From positions 7,401 to 44,078 of the forward strand of contig BFEA01000153.1 of the NCBI GenBank assembly GCA_003427395.1: a stretch of 36,678 nt of DNA, written 5' to 3'. This document shows positions 1 to 11,995 of the stretch, one piece after another. Under the pieces are notes generated by a model. That model saw only the letters and a program-made list of their open reading frames with translations, was not told where the DNA came from and ran no database searches. Position numbers and translations under genes: made by a program. Positions within the stretch are counted from its first letter, which is position 1; each line of letters starts with the position of its first letter. This stretch comes from Chara braunii. Its lineage: Eukaryota > Streptophyta > Charophyceae > Charales > Characeae.

Positions 1-39
1 AAAAAGGAAAATACAAAGTATAAATGGAAATAGTTTGGG

Positions 40-290
40 CAAGCTGAACATTGTTTCTACTGTGAATGGTTCAGTCCCCTGCCCATATTTGCTTTTGAAA
101 ACAAAGTCAGAGAAATACTAAATTTTTGGATATTAAACAGCTCAGGGCGACTAGGCATTGTTTCCATGACGAATGGCCTAGTCATCTGCCCAAAAGAAGA
201 AAGAAGTAGTTGTGCAACCTGTTCGTGTATATCGTGAAGGCAAGTTGGGCATTGTTTCCATGGCGAATGGTCCAGCTCTATGTCTTATGT
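40..290. repeat. Three-copy interspersed ~100-bp repeat
   Basis: A core reading GCATTGTTTCCATGGCGAATGG-like recurs near 50, 155 and 250, each preceded by a CAAG/CGACT-type leader and followed by a short block ending in TGCCCA or a variant. Spacing is about 106 and 95 bp. The copies are diverged. No coding frame is supported here. Confidence 0.6.
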
Positions 291-539
291 AAGATAGGTA
301 TAAGGATTTAAGAACTTGAAGATTCATAAACTATCTATATAGAATAAACTTGGGGTGGTGAGAATACTTACATTGGTGGGTTGGTTTGCATGTGACTGGA
401 TGGGATGGCTAGTTTGCTTAAGTTTCATTACTATAGGTAGTTGCTTTAGTTGCTCGCCATGTGCTAGAGCTATAGGAGTTAGTGTCAATTCGTGCATTTT
501 CTGTAATAACGTTTTTTTACTTAGGTTAATTCTTGCATT

Positions 540-1130
540 TTCTGAGATTTTTTCTTATACTTGGCTTTGTATAAATCTTGGCAAGCTACTTTTCCTACGG
601 GAAGCGCTGCCAAAATTTTTAGAAATCCAAGAAGTTAGCCAACTTTTTGACTTGTCAAAATTCAACTTGTCTTTTTCATATATCTGGCTTAGTTAAAATC
701 TGGGAAGTCTCCTTTTCTAAAGAGAGTGCTGCCCAAATTTTTGCTAATTCAGTGAGTTAGACAAAAATTGAACTGTGGGGAGCCAAAGTTACTTTCAAAA
801 TCTGAACTTGGCCTTGTATAAATTTTGGAATAACACTTTTCTAAGGGGAGTGCTGCCGAAATTTCTACAAAATTAAGGAGTTAGTTAAATTCAGTCTAAA
901 AAGTTGAGCTGGAGCTGTGGTTCGAGTTCATATCCGACTTAGTATAAATCCGGGAAGTCCCCCTTTCTAAAGNGAGTGCTGCCCAAATTTCTACTAATTN
1001 AGAGAGTTAGACAGAATTTGACTTTCTAGAGTTAGAGGTTATTCNTGCGTTNATACTNGAGCTTATATAAATTNTGAAAAGACNCTTTTCCTACNGGAAC
1101 CGCTGCNGAAAATTTTTNTAGTTNAGANAA
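540..1130. repeat. Satellite-like tandem array, ~124-bp unit, five copies
   Basis: The anchor GCTGCC lies at 606, 728, 852, 978 and 1102 (last base N), so spacing is 122-126 bp. Each unit contains a TATAAAT-like stretch, CTTTTCTAA or CTTTTCCTA, GCTGCC and AAATTT. Units 2 and 4 resemble each other most (CTAAAG, GAGTGCTGCCCAAATTT), and units 1, 3 and 5 form the other class, giving an A-B-A-B-A order with a ~250-bp dimer. Most of the window's single Ns fall in units 4-5, suggesting low consensus quality. The open frame at 355-696 overlaps this array and is not considered a gene. Confidence 0.75.
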
Positions 1131-1400
1131 GATGGATTATATTTTGACAGGTGAAGATTCAGGCGATCCACCCAGAAAAGGGGAGATTCTGTAGTTGATC
1201 TACCTTTAGCTTAAGCATTTGGTTTAAAAGTGGACTTAGGTTTAGCTTATAAGGAGGTTTTGAAGAAGGATGTATTATGGAATTGTATTCTCCATATGAT
1301 CTTAGCTTGGGAATTGGTCTGTTGTGTATTACAGGTTTGTTTGATCATTCGATTCAAGTTCAGGATTAGATCCAGCTTGATCCCTTGAGGATCATCATTT

Positions 1401-1415
1401 GTTATCACTGATAAC
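1401..1415. repeat. Perfect 15-bp palindrome
   Basis: GTTATCA-C-TGATAAC is a perfect inverted repeat around a single central base. It could be an operator-like site or chance; nothing nearby decides. Confidence 0.5.
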
Positions 1416-2011
1416 AGGTCGGTTGCCGATTCGTCGGTCTACGACTCAATTTCAACTCTCCCTCTACACTCAACCTAAAAGACTTTAGCCCAGGTGATTT
1501 TCGTTGTTTTATTAAGGTTTCACCCGGACGTTTATTGAATGGTCATTTAACAAAGGTGCTGAGTACTTANTTAAGGTTGGTTTGACAGGAGGTTTGGGGC
1601 TTGCATGGCTAAATCGAGGGGTATGAGTGTCGAAGGTGGTTGGGGTTGACTCCGTGTAGTGTGTGGACTGTTGATTTGGTTCGTTGATGTGATGGCAGGT
1701 ATGTGCTGTGAATCAGATTCTGGATTTGGTTGCCTACGATCATACGTACACGTATTATTGTGAGAGACCCCAGCGAAACTCTGAGAAGTGATCGTCACAT
1801 ACTTAACCCTTATATAAGTATACATGAGCATGCTTGGGATGAATGTTTGCATGGGTTGAAGAATCCNCATATTAAAGCCCGTCCAGAAGCTGGGACTGAA
1901 GAACTTAGGGGAGGCCCCTACTTCTATTTTTTTCTGCTTTGTTGATTTTCTTAGTCGGACGTTTGGTCCTGGGCTGGGATTCGAGGTCCTTGTCCAGGAC
2001 ATCCCNAGCCC

Positions 2012-2052
2012 TAGGCTCTGCAGGGGAGGGGCTTTCCCTCGCGCAGAGCCTA
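2012..2052. repeat. 41-nt stem-loop
   Basis: TAGGCTCTGC (2012-2021) and GCAGAGCCTA (2043-2052) are perfect 10-bp arms. The 21-nt loop contains an inner AGGGGA/TCCCT pairing that can extend the stem. No adjacent gene is recognisable. Confidence 0.65.
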
Positions 2053-2279
2053 TTTGATCTGCCTACCGAGACGCTCAGGTCAAGAGCCTAAGGCGTAGCG
2101 GCGGCTGCACGACTGAATAACAGTTTTTTATTTTGAGTTGCAAGCACAAGTTCAATCGAGAGAGCAAGGGTCATAAATGTTGTTGGAGTTTAATTCACTC
2201 ATTAGGAGGGTTCTGTATCACCAGGGATGGGAAAACATGTCATCATATGAATCTGGAATCACGCGAAGCTCCAAATATC

Positions 2280-2440
2280 CGTGCAGTCGTATGACCCTGC
2301 GAGCACGAGCCTATAGGTATTCGTGCGATCGTATGGGCATATGATTGTACAAGCATGCAGACATGGTGATTGTATGAGCAGGTGAGGCGGTTGTATGAGC
2401 ATGCAATCATGTTGGACTGTAAGCACATGGTTGAGCATGG
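2280..2440. repeat. Degenerate ~20-27-bp minisatellite
   Basis: Variants of GATTGTATGAGCATG recur between about 2284 and 2436 (GTCGTATGA, GATCGTATGGGCAT, GATTGTACAAGCAT, GATTGTATGAGCAG, GGTTGTATGAGCATG, GACTGTAAGCACATGG). On the minus strand this gives a repetitive Cys/Asn/Tyr-rich peptide, which explains overlapping open frames without calling a gene. Confidence 0.55.
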
Positions 2441-4254
2441 ATACCGGCGTTGGCGTTATATAATAAACGTACAAGTGTTCGCTCGAAACCTCTGGTGCAT
2501 AGACAGTACACATGGTTATCGACCCGCCTCTTTATCTCGAGTGATCAAGAATGCTTTCGTGAATAGTTGAGGTTGGGCAGAGACTAAGTGATGAATTTGC
2601 AGAGGGAGGAAGCAACAACTAAGGAAAATACTTTATTTAATTATTAAGTTTTAATTAGATGAGGACTAGTGTTAGTGATAACTGATGGTCCAAGTGTTGG
2701 TTAGAAATTAACTAACTCAACGAAAAATATGTTACACTATTTATAGGTCGTGTGATATCATAAACAAGGTCTACATTCAAAACGTAACCTCTGACGTATT
2801 CCAATCCTCCCACCTGATCCTAAAGAACATTACGGTTGGGGATGGACTGTGACAGATGTTATGGGTCAGCCTTGTAATTAGAAAACATGTCATGAATACA
2901 TACCATTGACCAAAGCAAAATCCACAATTCTCCGCTAATCTTTTACGACAGGAATACCTTGCTACTCAGAAATTGGGAACACGAGTATTCCACCGAGTCT
3001 TCTTTGGTCTACTCAGTTCACAAGTCCTATCGTCAAGAGACAAGGCTACGTAACTAATCATGATGCAATCTAATTGAGGCAGGGTCTACAACTACCCGTC
3101 TAACACCAGGTCCAATCTAAGCTGACTGTTGAGGTTCTTTGATGAGGTAGTCGTGGTCTGTGTACAATAAACCCTGGAGGAGACAAAAATTAACAGTCGC
3201 TGGTTTGTCGGGGGATTTGTGGGAAAATACTTGTAGAAAACTGCAGAAGAGGTTCCCTGTTGGTAGATTCTCATCGCCTTATCGCTGCGCATTCTAGAGA
3301 CCTGATAACTGGTTAAACTAAGGAGAGTTTTCTCGCGTACTTCCCAAACCCTCAACGCAAACGGATCTTTTGAAGGGGATAAGTGCGATAGGGCTTTACA
3401 GTAGGTCAATGTACAATAAAAGGAGGGACCTGCTAAAAGTGAGGGTGTGTTTGTTGAAGGCTTGCGTGATTACCGAGGGAAACTAGGGAGCCGAAAAGGG
3501 AGAGCAGTAGGGAGCATTCAATATCACAGATAGATGGTGGGGAGCAAGCGTTGAACCCCGTGGGCGGGGTTTAAAGTTCAACGAGTGTGTTTCATGTTTC
3601 TACGATTGCACAGTTAAAAACGGTATTGTACCATCTCATCATCCGAAACTTTTAAACAGATAAAAAAAAGGATCAGTTGAAAGTTGATCTTTTGTAGTTT
3701 CTTTTTCCGATGATTCGAAAGCGAAATGATCGGTGAACATCACCCATTACTATCAAATCTCCCCTCAACGGTTGACAACAAGTGATTCGGAAACTTGGTA
3801 GCACTATGTTGCCCAAAGGAAATCCCTCTATGAGTTTTGTCTTCACTCTACAACTATTGTTTAACACTTGAACTAGCAGCGTTTAGACTGACGTCAGCAA
3901 GGGTCCTCAAGCCAAATTCAGTACAGTAACCCACCTCCATACATAAGTGTCACTCCCACAATAGCCATCATTATCTTGCATCAAGTTGTATGATACGGGA
4001 AAAGGACAGGAGCACTACTACCCTCATGAAGGATGTGACTGAACCTAGTGCGACGTGCATCCTCCCAGAATCGCAAAAGAAGAGTTACCCCTAACTGCAG
4101 TTTTTGTATCGACCCCAGCAACCATTCGGCAAAGCCCCTAAAATTTGTCTATACCCTAATATTGTTGGTGAGGGCGGTGGTTGAGCACGTCCACAGTCTT
4201 CTTCAATCACTCCAACAGACTTGAGTCTAAGACCAGTTTTCCTCACAGGTAGAG
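2441..4254. other. No gene seen
   Basis: Short open frames on both strands show no recognisable domain. An imperfect hairpin built on AACCCC-GTGGGC-GGGGTT lies at about 3553-3571, with outer GTTGAA/TTCAAC arms. Confidence 0.5.
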
Positions 4255-4281
4255 TCATTCGGACTTTTTACAATTCGTTCT

Positions 4282-4563
4282 ATGCACAGCCTGAATTCGG
4301 GGGTGTGCGAAGGGAATATGAAAGAACAAGAGATCCTTGTGATGAAATGCGATGTCGATAAGGATAAGCATGAAAACTGGGAAGTTGAGGTTATTCTTAG
4401 GATGGAACTTCAGAAGACGATTTTGAGGGAGAGCGCGATCAAAAGAGTTGAGGGAGAAAAATACATTGAGTATGTGTTCTATTTTCGTGATCAGAATGGC
4501 AAGTTGCACAGCATAGGCTCCTTGCTAAAGACCGTCGAACAGGTCAGGGCAAGGCTTAAGTGA
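4282..4563 (+). CDS. Small hypothetical ORF, 93 codons
   Basis: I do not recognise the product. The predicted peptide is hydrophilic and rich in Glu, Lys and Val, for example around HENWEVEVILRMELQ and YIEYVFYFRDQNGKLHS. It alternates charged and hydrophobic residues, as a small beta-rich soluble domain would. It has no signal peptide, membrane segment or cysteine pattern. The first ATG is at 4282 with further in-frame ATGs downstream, and the frame closes at TGA 4561-4563. A decayed coding stretch starts about 310 bp further on the same strand, so this may be the front part of one broken transposon-borne gene. It could equally be chance. Confidence 0.3.
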   Translation: MHSLNSGVCEGNMKEQEILVMKCDVDKDKHENWEVEVILRMELQKTILRESAIKRVEGEKYIEYVFYFRDQNGKLHSIGSLLKTVEQVRARLK

Positions 4564-4872
4564 GCGCAAAAAAACACAAATCTCCCTACCAGAACTTCAG
4601 CTATTAGATGTCACCCCACAATCTGTTACCCTCACAACACTTCCGCTACTGAGGGATCAACACTTCGTGACCTGTTATTTCTACAATGATCAGTCATTCA
4701 AGTTACTCAAGAGTTTTAGTTGGAAGCAATCAACGTTTAGTCATTTTATATTTGACCAAGAGACTATTATCAATCAGCCAGTGTCTTAAAAAAAAATCAG
4801 GAATCAGCATCAGTTAGTCTTGTGCCCTAACTGAAGAAGTTGAGGCTAACATCCGTATTAATTAGCCCATAG

Positions 4873-5548
4873 GTGCAGTTTGGTCATCCCCCGTCAGTGA
4901 ATCGATTTTGGTCATTCTTAACAAGAAAGCCTTCAAGGATGTTGTTCAGTACATATATGTCTGTGCAGTGGGCTTCAGACAATGAGACTTGTCAATATTT
5001 GTGGTTCACACTGAGTTTGCAGAAGGTACCATCCATGACCCGAAAGCCTATTTGAGGAAAGGTAAAGAAACCCATGAGCACTTTGATAAGGTCTGGGTCC
5101 CGACAACCATGTAGGTACCTTGAGAAGAAAGAGAGAGTTTGACGAGAGTGGTGTCAAGTTGTTTCGTAGCTTTGGGCCCAAGCTCTATATTGATTATCAT
5201 AAACCTTCAGTCCCCTTCCTCCTCACAGATGGATCTTGTTGGGGCGACTTAGTGGGTCTTGCCAAGAGGTACATTTCTCCAATAGAGATTGACTATGAGG
5301 TCGTGACCGAGCCATCCGAGTTCCGACATCGTAGGTGTGGGGTTTTCTCCAAGCCATACCTTCCTACTCTTGGGAGAAGTTTTATACTATTGTTGACTTT
5401 CGTGTCATGGACCTCTGATGGAAGTGTTCAAAGCATGCAAGTTTCAGGTGACTCTACATTCAAAGGCAACAATCTCAAGGGGTACATTTGCATGGCTCGA
5501 GGCACAAGAGACGAACAGTCAAATGAGAGATCGATGACGAGATTTTAG
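4873..5548 (+). pseudogene. Decayed ORF region of unknown family
   Basis: Two to three plus-strand frames each carry a stretch with protein-like composition that seem to continue one another. One runs to about 4998 (VQWASDNETCQYLWF). A second covers about 4998-5110 and reads AEGTIHDPKAYLRKGKETHE. A third is open from 5120 to 5548 and includes FRSFGPKLYIDYHKPSVPF and GLAKRYISPIEIDYEVV. The middle part ends at a TAG near 5111. This looks like a gene broken by frameshifts and a stop. I cannot name the family, and the order of fragments is inference. Confidence 0.35.
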
Positions 5549-6869
5549 AGGGATGAGTGAGGACTCTTGACTAGTAGAGGCCCTGCTTATTCATATGTGC
5601 TCTCTGAGATCATTACGAGTTCTCATTTTTCCCTCATTTAACCTTATCACTTTCTTGAGTCGGTCATTCGCGCTTCATTTGCATTGACTCTGTTCGATGA
5701 TTGTGCTTTCAGATGATTTTTTCACAGTCCTCAAAATTAGTAAATTGACAAAATTGATACATGCATGACACACCAAAATTTCAAGACTAGTACTTGTATG
5801 ATCTTCGTGGTTCTGAATCAAAATAAAAGATTCCTAAGACCAGGGACCGGACCGCAATTGAAGGGTCTCGCTCGAAGCCGGATGCACACAACAGGAAGGG
5901 ATTTGTTTATTTAAATTTATTTATTTATTGCAAATATCATCAAAATCCGGTGTGACATTCTATTGGTTTTCTGGTTACCTGAAGTGGTCTGACTAGAAAA
6001 TGTACGACAGTGTGTGTACAGTGCGCTCGTGTACACTAGGCGAGAGTATGCGGGTGGATCTTCTCACTGTGCGTGCATCTGCACGCTTGATTACACGTTG
6101 GTGTGCAAACTCAATTGAGTCGCTAGTGAGTGTGCGAGTGTTATGTTGTCCCTGCGGTTCCGCTCAGCTCACTCAATCCGACCATCCGTACGTGTTCGAA
6201 TCCGCCTAACCATTGTCGGGCAGCCCAAGCCTTACGCCGCCCTTTACTTCCTTTAAAAAGTCTACAGTTGATGGTTGGACTTCGCACGGTGACCTGTTCC
6301 GACGATTTTCACCTTTTGGACCGAGCGGATGGGAGACCATTGCCTGATGAAGGAGGGACGACACGAGAGAAACCAAGGTCAGACGAGACTATGGGAAAAT
6401 ACGGGCCAAGGAGGGTAATTCTTTGCAAGACTCGACAGTAGCCGGAAATTTTATTATTTTAATAAAAACGGACAATTCTAACGCTGAATGGCGGTAGGTG
6501 ATCGGGTGACCGGAACTCACCACCGCCGTCGAATTATAATTATGAAGTAAGGGTATCTCAAGAGTTGCGTTGGGCCTCTCGTCAAAGTATGATGAGTCTT
6601 CGAGCGCCACATCGTCGAGTTCGTCCGTTTTCGACAAAATCGAGAGCCCGAGGGGTGAGCTGGGGCCCCGAAAGATTAATGGCGGTTGCCCTAATTTACC
6701 GCAGTGGGCCTATTGAAAGGAGTTAGGTTGGGACACCAAAAAGAGGTGCGGAGACTCTGGTCCGGTACCAGGCCGGTGATTTTTCTCGATGGTACGACCC
6801 TTTAATACCACTAGTGACTGTTCGAAGAACGGTGTAAGCTCGGACTCTCGCTCGAGACACGCTTGTTAT
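5549..6869. other. No gene seen
   Basis: No frame has supporting features. Small perfect hairpins occur, such as CGTGCA-TC-TGCACG near 6080. Base composition shifts from AT-rich to GC-richer after about 6130. Confidence 0.5.
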
Positions 6870-6872
6870 TAG

Positions 6873-7125
6873 GGCATTGCAAAAGGTTTGTTAGTAAGTT
6901 GGTACCCGACAAAAAGGCCGACCTTATTAATTTTCACTAAGGGCCAAGACAGGCCCAGAATCAGGCTCGGGGGTAGGCCTGGTACCAGGGCACTGCAAAA
7001 GGCCCAGTACTCGATAAAAAGGCCCCTTTGGCAAGTAACTTTTCGGGGCACCAAATAGGCCCACGCCTAGGTTCAAGAGGAGGCTCGGTACCGAGGTGCT
7101 GCAAGTTTCTCGAGAACGCCCGACA
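6873..7125. repeat. Imperfect ~110-bp tandem repeat
   Basis: GGGCATTGCAAAAGG with a following CGACAAAAAGGCC (from 6873) recurs as GGGCACTGCAAAAGGCCC with CGATAAAAAGGCC (from about 6986). A more distant GAGGTGCTGCAAG follows near 7094, each preceded by a GGCCTGGTACC or CTCGGTACC block. A diverged inverted copy of the last unit (ACTTGCAGCACC, GATACCGAG) is at 10,356-10,400. Confidence 0.5.
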
Positions 7126-7549
7126 CTTGGGAGGTTGAGGCCACAGTTGAGGCATGATAAGTGGTGCCCAACAAACTATATAAGCCCAGGTGGGCCCAAA
7201 ATGAGAACACTTTTGGATGTGCACAAGAAAGGCGCACTGGGTTGGGACACGACTGCTAGCTCAAGGAGGGCCGGTGCCGGCACACGGAAGTGTGGTGGTG
7301 GTTTCTTGGGGCACGAACCCCTAATCAGGGGCTTTCGGAACGTACCTTTTGTTGTGTACTCACCAGCGAACTGGTGCAGCACTGCACAGTGACCTACGCA
7401 TGGCAACAGGGCTAAGCTCCATAATCACACATGGAGAGGTGCATCGAAGGGGGATATTTACCTACCTAATCAGCATACAGGGAGACGAATAAGTCTTCCA
7501 ATCACGCGCGAAAGTGGGGAGAGATCCAGGATACACGGTTAATGAAATA
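7126..7549. other. No gene seen
   Basis: Overlapping short frames exist on both strands, but none shows a domain, signal or composition that supports a gene. Confidence 0.45.
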
Positions 7550-8130
7550 CACGAAGCGGCCGTGGAACGCAAAAGTTGAAGTATGTTTCCCGTTGGCCTA
7601 CAGACGACACTGTGGTAAGACATGGATATGCATCGAATTGACGTGACGATTGTTTGACGATCAAAATGATTTTTTATAATTTTTATGTTATTATTCCTGT
7701 AAAGATCACAAGCAAGCCTATTAGGCCTTAAAATTGCAGCTCGAAGACACATTCTTTGGAGCGAAAAAATCACAGCAGTGGGAGTACTTTTCTCGTTGGC
7801 CTACAAACGAGACTGTGGTAAAACGTGAATATGCACCGAATTGGCGTGGCTATTGTTTGACGGTCAGAACAATTTTTCATAATTTTTCTCTTATTTTTTC
7901 TGTAAAGATCACGAGCAAACCTACCGAACTTTCAAACTGCAGACTCCAAGACACATTCTTTGGAGCGGAAAATATCGCAGCAGGAGTACTTTCCCGGTTG
8001 GCCTACAAACGACACAGTGGTAAAACTAGAATATGCACGACGATTGTTTGACGGTCGAAACAATTTTTTCTATTTTTTCTGTCATTTTTCCTGGGAATAT
8101 CAACCTAATCTACTAACTCTCGAAATTTCA
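7550..8130. repeat. Three-copy ~202-bp tandem repeat
   Basis: The anchor GTTGGCCTAC lies at 7592, 7795 and 7997 (spacing 203 and 202). Each unit carries CGACACTGTGGTAA-like, ATTGTTTGACG, a T-rich tract, CTGTAAAGATCACAAGC-like and GACACATTCTTTGGAGCG-like blocks. The third unit lacks a short block after the GAATATGCAC motif and is more diverged at its end. Overlapping open frames repeat the same peptide and are by-products of the array. Confidence 0.75.
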
Positions 8131-11100
8131 GAATTTTCTGTAAATTATTATGAGTGCAAAAAATCGTCAAATTCGTTGTCTTCAAATTGCGGGACTAGAT
8201 CGCCCAGACGCAAACTGCCACGTTATAGAGTAGGATTCAAATACAGGGAGGAAGCCCTATTCGGTACGCGGAATAGGGGCTTCTCTCCAGGTAGTTATGA
8301 CGAGGGTGATAGATTAGAGATTACTAAGTCAGAGAAGCCAATCGTGCTGATTAGTTTCACATTTGGAATTGGAAACTCGTTTTTTTAAACATTAAAAACG
8401 AGACATTTTTGAAACAGTTACGACCATTGCAAACTTTGGAAATTCCGGAACTGCCCTTCTCGAGCCCTACACTAAGACTCCAACTCTTTCTCGGTGACCT
8501 CTTTCACACCTTGAAGGGCACACTCTCATTGCTGTCAGGGAACTAACTCTGCTCAATCAAAACAACAGTACAAGTTGAGTCTGAGATGAGAATCATTTTT
8601 TGAATTATTAGCCACATTACTAAGGGGAAACGTATCAACTGCACAACGAGTCTTACCAGCACAAAGGGGTGATTGTTCAGTTCAGCAACACTAAGCCTGG
8701 TTGGACCTAATTCAATTATTAATTAAAAAAATAATATGAATAAAGTAATGTGAAAAGTGTTTTAATACCTAAAATGCGCAAAGCTTTGTTTGCTTCTACC
8801 ATTCTATGTGTCTCTTCCTTTTTACGAATAGCTGCTCCTTTGTCTTTAGCGGTGACCCTATCACAGGATCGAAGAGAAGGCGCTTACATTACTCATGCAG
8901 TGCTTACTTCTTATCTTATCTTTCATTCTTATCTTATCCTACTCTTTATGGTAATGCCCGTTCCTATAGAATTTTGAAAGAACTGAGGCGGTCGAATCCA
9001 TGACTATAACTAGCTCACCCACGCAGTTGGGTAAACTTCCCATGAAGGGTTTAACTTAGTTGTGACGAGTAAGCTCTGTAACAGTTCACCAATGAGCATC
9101 CTGTGCCCTGTAATCTCCAGAGCCGAAACTTAACAAGAGCAGTGATTAAAGGCCAGTCTCAAATACAGTCAAATTCACTTTGGCCAAACCGCAAAATGGG
9201 CTCATCAGACTCGAGTGAAAATTCAAAAAAAATCCTATGGATCAACATGGTTCAAGCACAAATCTATTACGGCTAGCTGGGAGAACTCTTGGTCAACTTA
9301 GGTACAACCAATAGGGGCAAACCGAACTCCGATTCATCAAAGCACAAACGTGGCAAGGTCTCAATAGATTCAACAGGGACTTACATACTCGGCAAGGACA
9401 CAACAAATCTAGTCATCTAGGGACTCAACAACAGACGCAGAAAAACAGACAGAGTCGGGAAGCTGCAGACTTAGAAAGGTTCCTGACTCAGTGAATCCTC
9501 GGTTACAATAAATTACTGACTCAACAAGCAGACTCTGAACAACAACATGTATTCGATACAGAACACTAAAGCAGCAGTTGAGCTCTGATACAAAACATCG
9601 CTGCGGCAAAGAATATCAGATATAAAAGACGGAAGCGACGACGAAAAAAGGCCGAACAAATTATTCACCTCGATAAATCCTGATTCTTTTTTGTCTTATT
9701 AACAGGATAGGTCGACTTGGACCAGCCCTTTGGCTGAAGTGGTTGTTGGGTACCATTTTGCCTCCGAGAATTCAAGTGTCAGACCGTGGTTCCAACAAGT
9801 CAAGTACAAACGACACTGAGCAAGTTGGTGGGCTCGTCCAAGTATGTGTATTGGGACAGCTGCAACACAAACCACAACTGTAGAAACAACATTTTTTGTC
9901 CATGTTTGGACAAACTCTTATGACATTGATCCAATCATTCTCAGTCACTGATAGGTGTTTGACACTTGCGGTTTGGTTTCATAACTTCTTCAGCTATTGT
10001 GCACGTGGGTGCTTATAGTCGAATACTGATGCGCTTGTTTGCAGGTTGCAAAAGCCGGAAAACAGCTCTCCCGTGGGTGACAGGCACGGGGCGATTTTAG
10101 AGTTGGCGTGCCGACAGATCCCTCGCACAAGTCGACACCGTGTCCCTTGCGCACAAAGATATCTTTGGTTGGTACGAGCGCAGCGTCTCCTCTCCTCCCT
10201 ATTTTTGAGCGTACGAAAAATAGCACACATTGTGTGTCAGCATGTACGCAAGTGCCAAGTGTCCCGAACAAGAGCCCAGTTGGGCTTTTAAAGTTTGATG
10301 AACCCTTCGTTTCAGGCCTCCAATGCCCCGGTACCACCGAGAAGGTCGGGTGCGCCGTCGGGAGACTTGCAGCACCCCGATACCGAGGCACCGATTGGGC
10401 CTAGTCTTGAGCCTCTTTCAATCTCGAAAGGTCACGAGAGGGACCAAGCAGCCAACTTGTCGGGAAATGCAGTGGTCTGGTACCATACATCTTTTTCCCA
10501 TTCCTATTTTGAAGTTTCGAGCCTAGAGGCTCAATTCCATCGATGAGGTCGAAAAAATGAAGGTGCATGTTTGCTCTCCAGTTTTTCATTTTAGTCAGTC
10601 ATTTTGAAACTCCAATTCCTCAATCAATCCGCATGATGCTTCCGTTTTCCCTCGTCACTTACTCCCGAGCCAAAGGCCCGCGCCACTCGGCTGTTTCCGC
10701 CTCGGACAAAGTTTTCCATCTTCACGAGTGCCCTTGCATTTTTTCCCACTCTTCAGCCGCTACTTCCTCCTCTGACGGCGCGGCCCCTTTTGACTTCCCA
10801 ATATGTGGCGCATGGCACAAAAAAGTTCTTTTTCCCGAGCCTTACTCCAACAGTAGAGTATGTTTCTCTCTGTCTCATCTCGTTTTTCATCCATTTTCGT
10901 CAATCGTCTTTTGTGAAGATCTTCGTTATCTTAATCCCTGCATGAGTATCGAGAAATTTGGTTGACCCTTAATAGTTTCAACAACAGTCCCAACTAATCA
11001 CGCCATCTCGCATTCCTTGATCCAACATGTACCAACATCGCGCTGTCGGGTCGCTCAAAAGAAAAAATTATGGCCAAATTCGTTTGTTGAATCAAATTTG

Positions 11101-11381
11101 TTCCTTGCCGTCAGATTTCTCAAGGAAGTAAAGAGCAGCGTAAGGCTTGAGCCGCCCGACAGCAGCCCCCCGCTCCATTATCGACTTCCCTCACGAGCCA
11201 TCTCTGAATTGATCAAGATGAGAAGAACTCTGGGAAGTCGGCCTCTAATCTCTATTAGATCAACCCAAAGATTTTTGCCCTCACCATTACCAAGTCTGTT
11301 GAGTCTCTTTCTGTCTTTTTTTCCCTTCTTTTCCTCTTTTTGTTTGCCAACCTCTATTTGACTCCTAGTCCACTTCTAGTT
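8131..11381. other. Long stretch without a recognisable gene
   Basis: Open frames of 60-140 codons occur (for example 10,567-10,965 plus), but they have no domain, are Ser/Phe/Pro-rich or overlap on opposite strands. A diverged inverted relative of the 7-kb repeat lies at about 10,356-10,400. The 11,280-11,345 part is T/C-rich. Confidence 0.5.
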
Positions 11382-11840
11382 CTATGCGTCGTTTTTCATA
11401 ATGGTCCCGAGTCTTGTTTGGCTAATGACTTTAGTTTTTTTAATGCTCTCCTTAGCCTTTTCTCTTCTCTCTTTCCTTAGCTTGCCGAACTTGAGAATCT
11501 TCCTTTTTCCTTTTGTTCTGTTTTTCTCCTGACAATCCCTCACGCCGAAGACCTTCTCTCCTTTGTGCCTTCTAAGTCTTTTATAACTCTTTCTTTTTTC
11601 ATAAGTCAACAACCTCGGGAATTCTAGATACACAAATATTTTTTTCGTAACTTTTTCTTTTCCTTTTGCTTTCTTGAAGTTTTGACCAAGATTAAGTAGT
11701 TTTCCATCTTGCTCTCTTAAAACATTTAGACAAACACCAGATATTGGTTGCTTCCATCTAGCTTTATCTAGTTCGTCAATAATGTAGGTTAGCCTTTTAG
11801 TTTTAACCATGTTGCAGGGCATCATCCATTGATTTGCCAA
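11382..11840 (-). CDS. Hypothetical Lys/Arg-rich ORF, possibly retroelement-derived
   Basis: A minus-strand frame of about 150 codons is extremely rich in Lys, Arg and Glu in its second half, and has a more ordinary first part (residues ~15-55, including YIIDELDKARWKQPISGVCL). It lies just downstream, in the same direction, of a decayed Ty3/gypsy-type integrase. It may therefore be the C-terminal tail of that polyprotein or an adjoining ORF. No domain is recognised. The basic half is encoded by an A-rich strand, which alone can produce such a composition. Confidence 0.25.
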   Translation of the reverse strand: MANQWMMPCNMVKTKRLTYIIDELDKARWKQPISGVCLNVLREQDGKLLNLGQNFKKAKGKEKVTKKIFVYLEFPRLLTYEKRKSYKRLRRHKGEKVFGVRDCQEKNRTKGKRKILKFGKLRKERREKAKESIKKTKVISQTRLGTIMKNDA

Positions 11841-11995
11841 TTTTCCGGTCCACGTTCTCTCTAGACTAGAATCGTAGAGTAAGACTAAGTATCCTCAAGA
11901 TATATATGTCTACCACGCAAGTTCTTATCTCATTTTTCCTTGTCCCTTTCTATTTGAATTTTTAGTTTTTGTATGGTGTTCAAAATGTTTCCCTA

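Larger units (their letters stand above)
1131..2279. other. No gene seen; hairpin-rich intergenic DNA
   Basis: No frame on either strand has convincing protein character. It contains a perfect 15-bp palindrome at 1401-1415 and a long stem-loop at 2012-2052. Ns occur at 1570, 1867 and 2006. Confidence 0.6.

Noticed and set aside
10567-10965. 132-codon plus-strand ORF, and on its minus strand a CKGTREDGKLC stretch like a small zinc-binding motif.
   Set aside because: The minus frame has flanking stops and no second cysteine pair or domain context; the plus frame has no features beyond being open.
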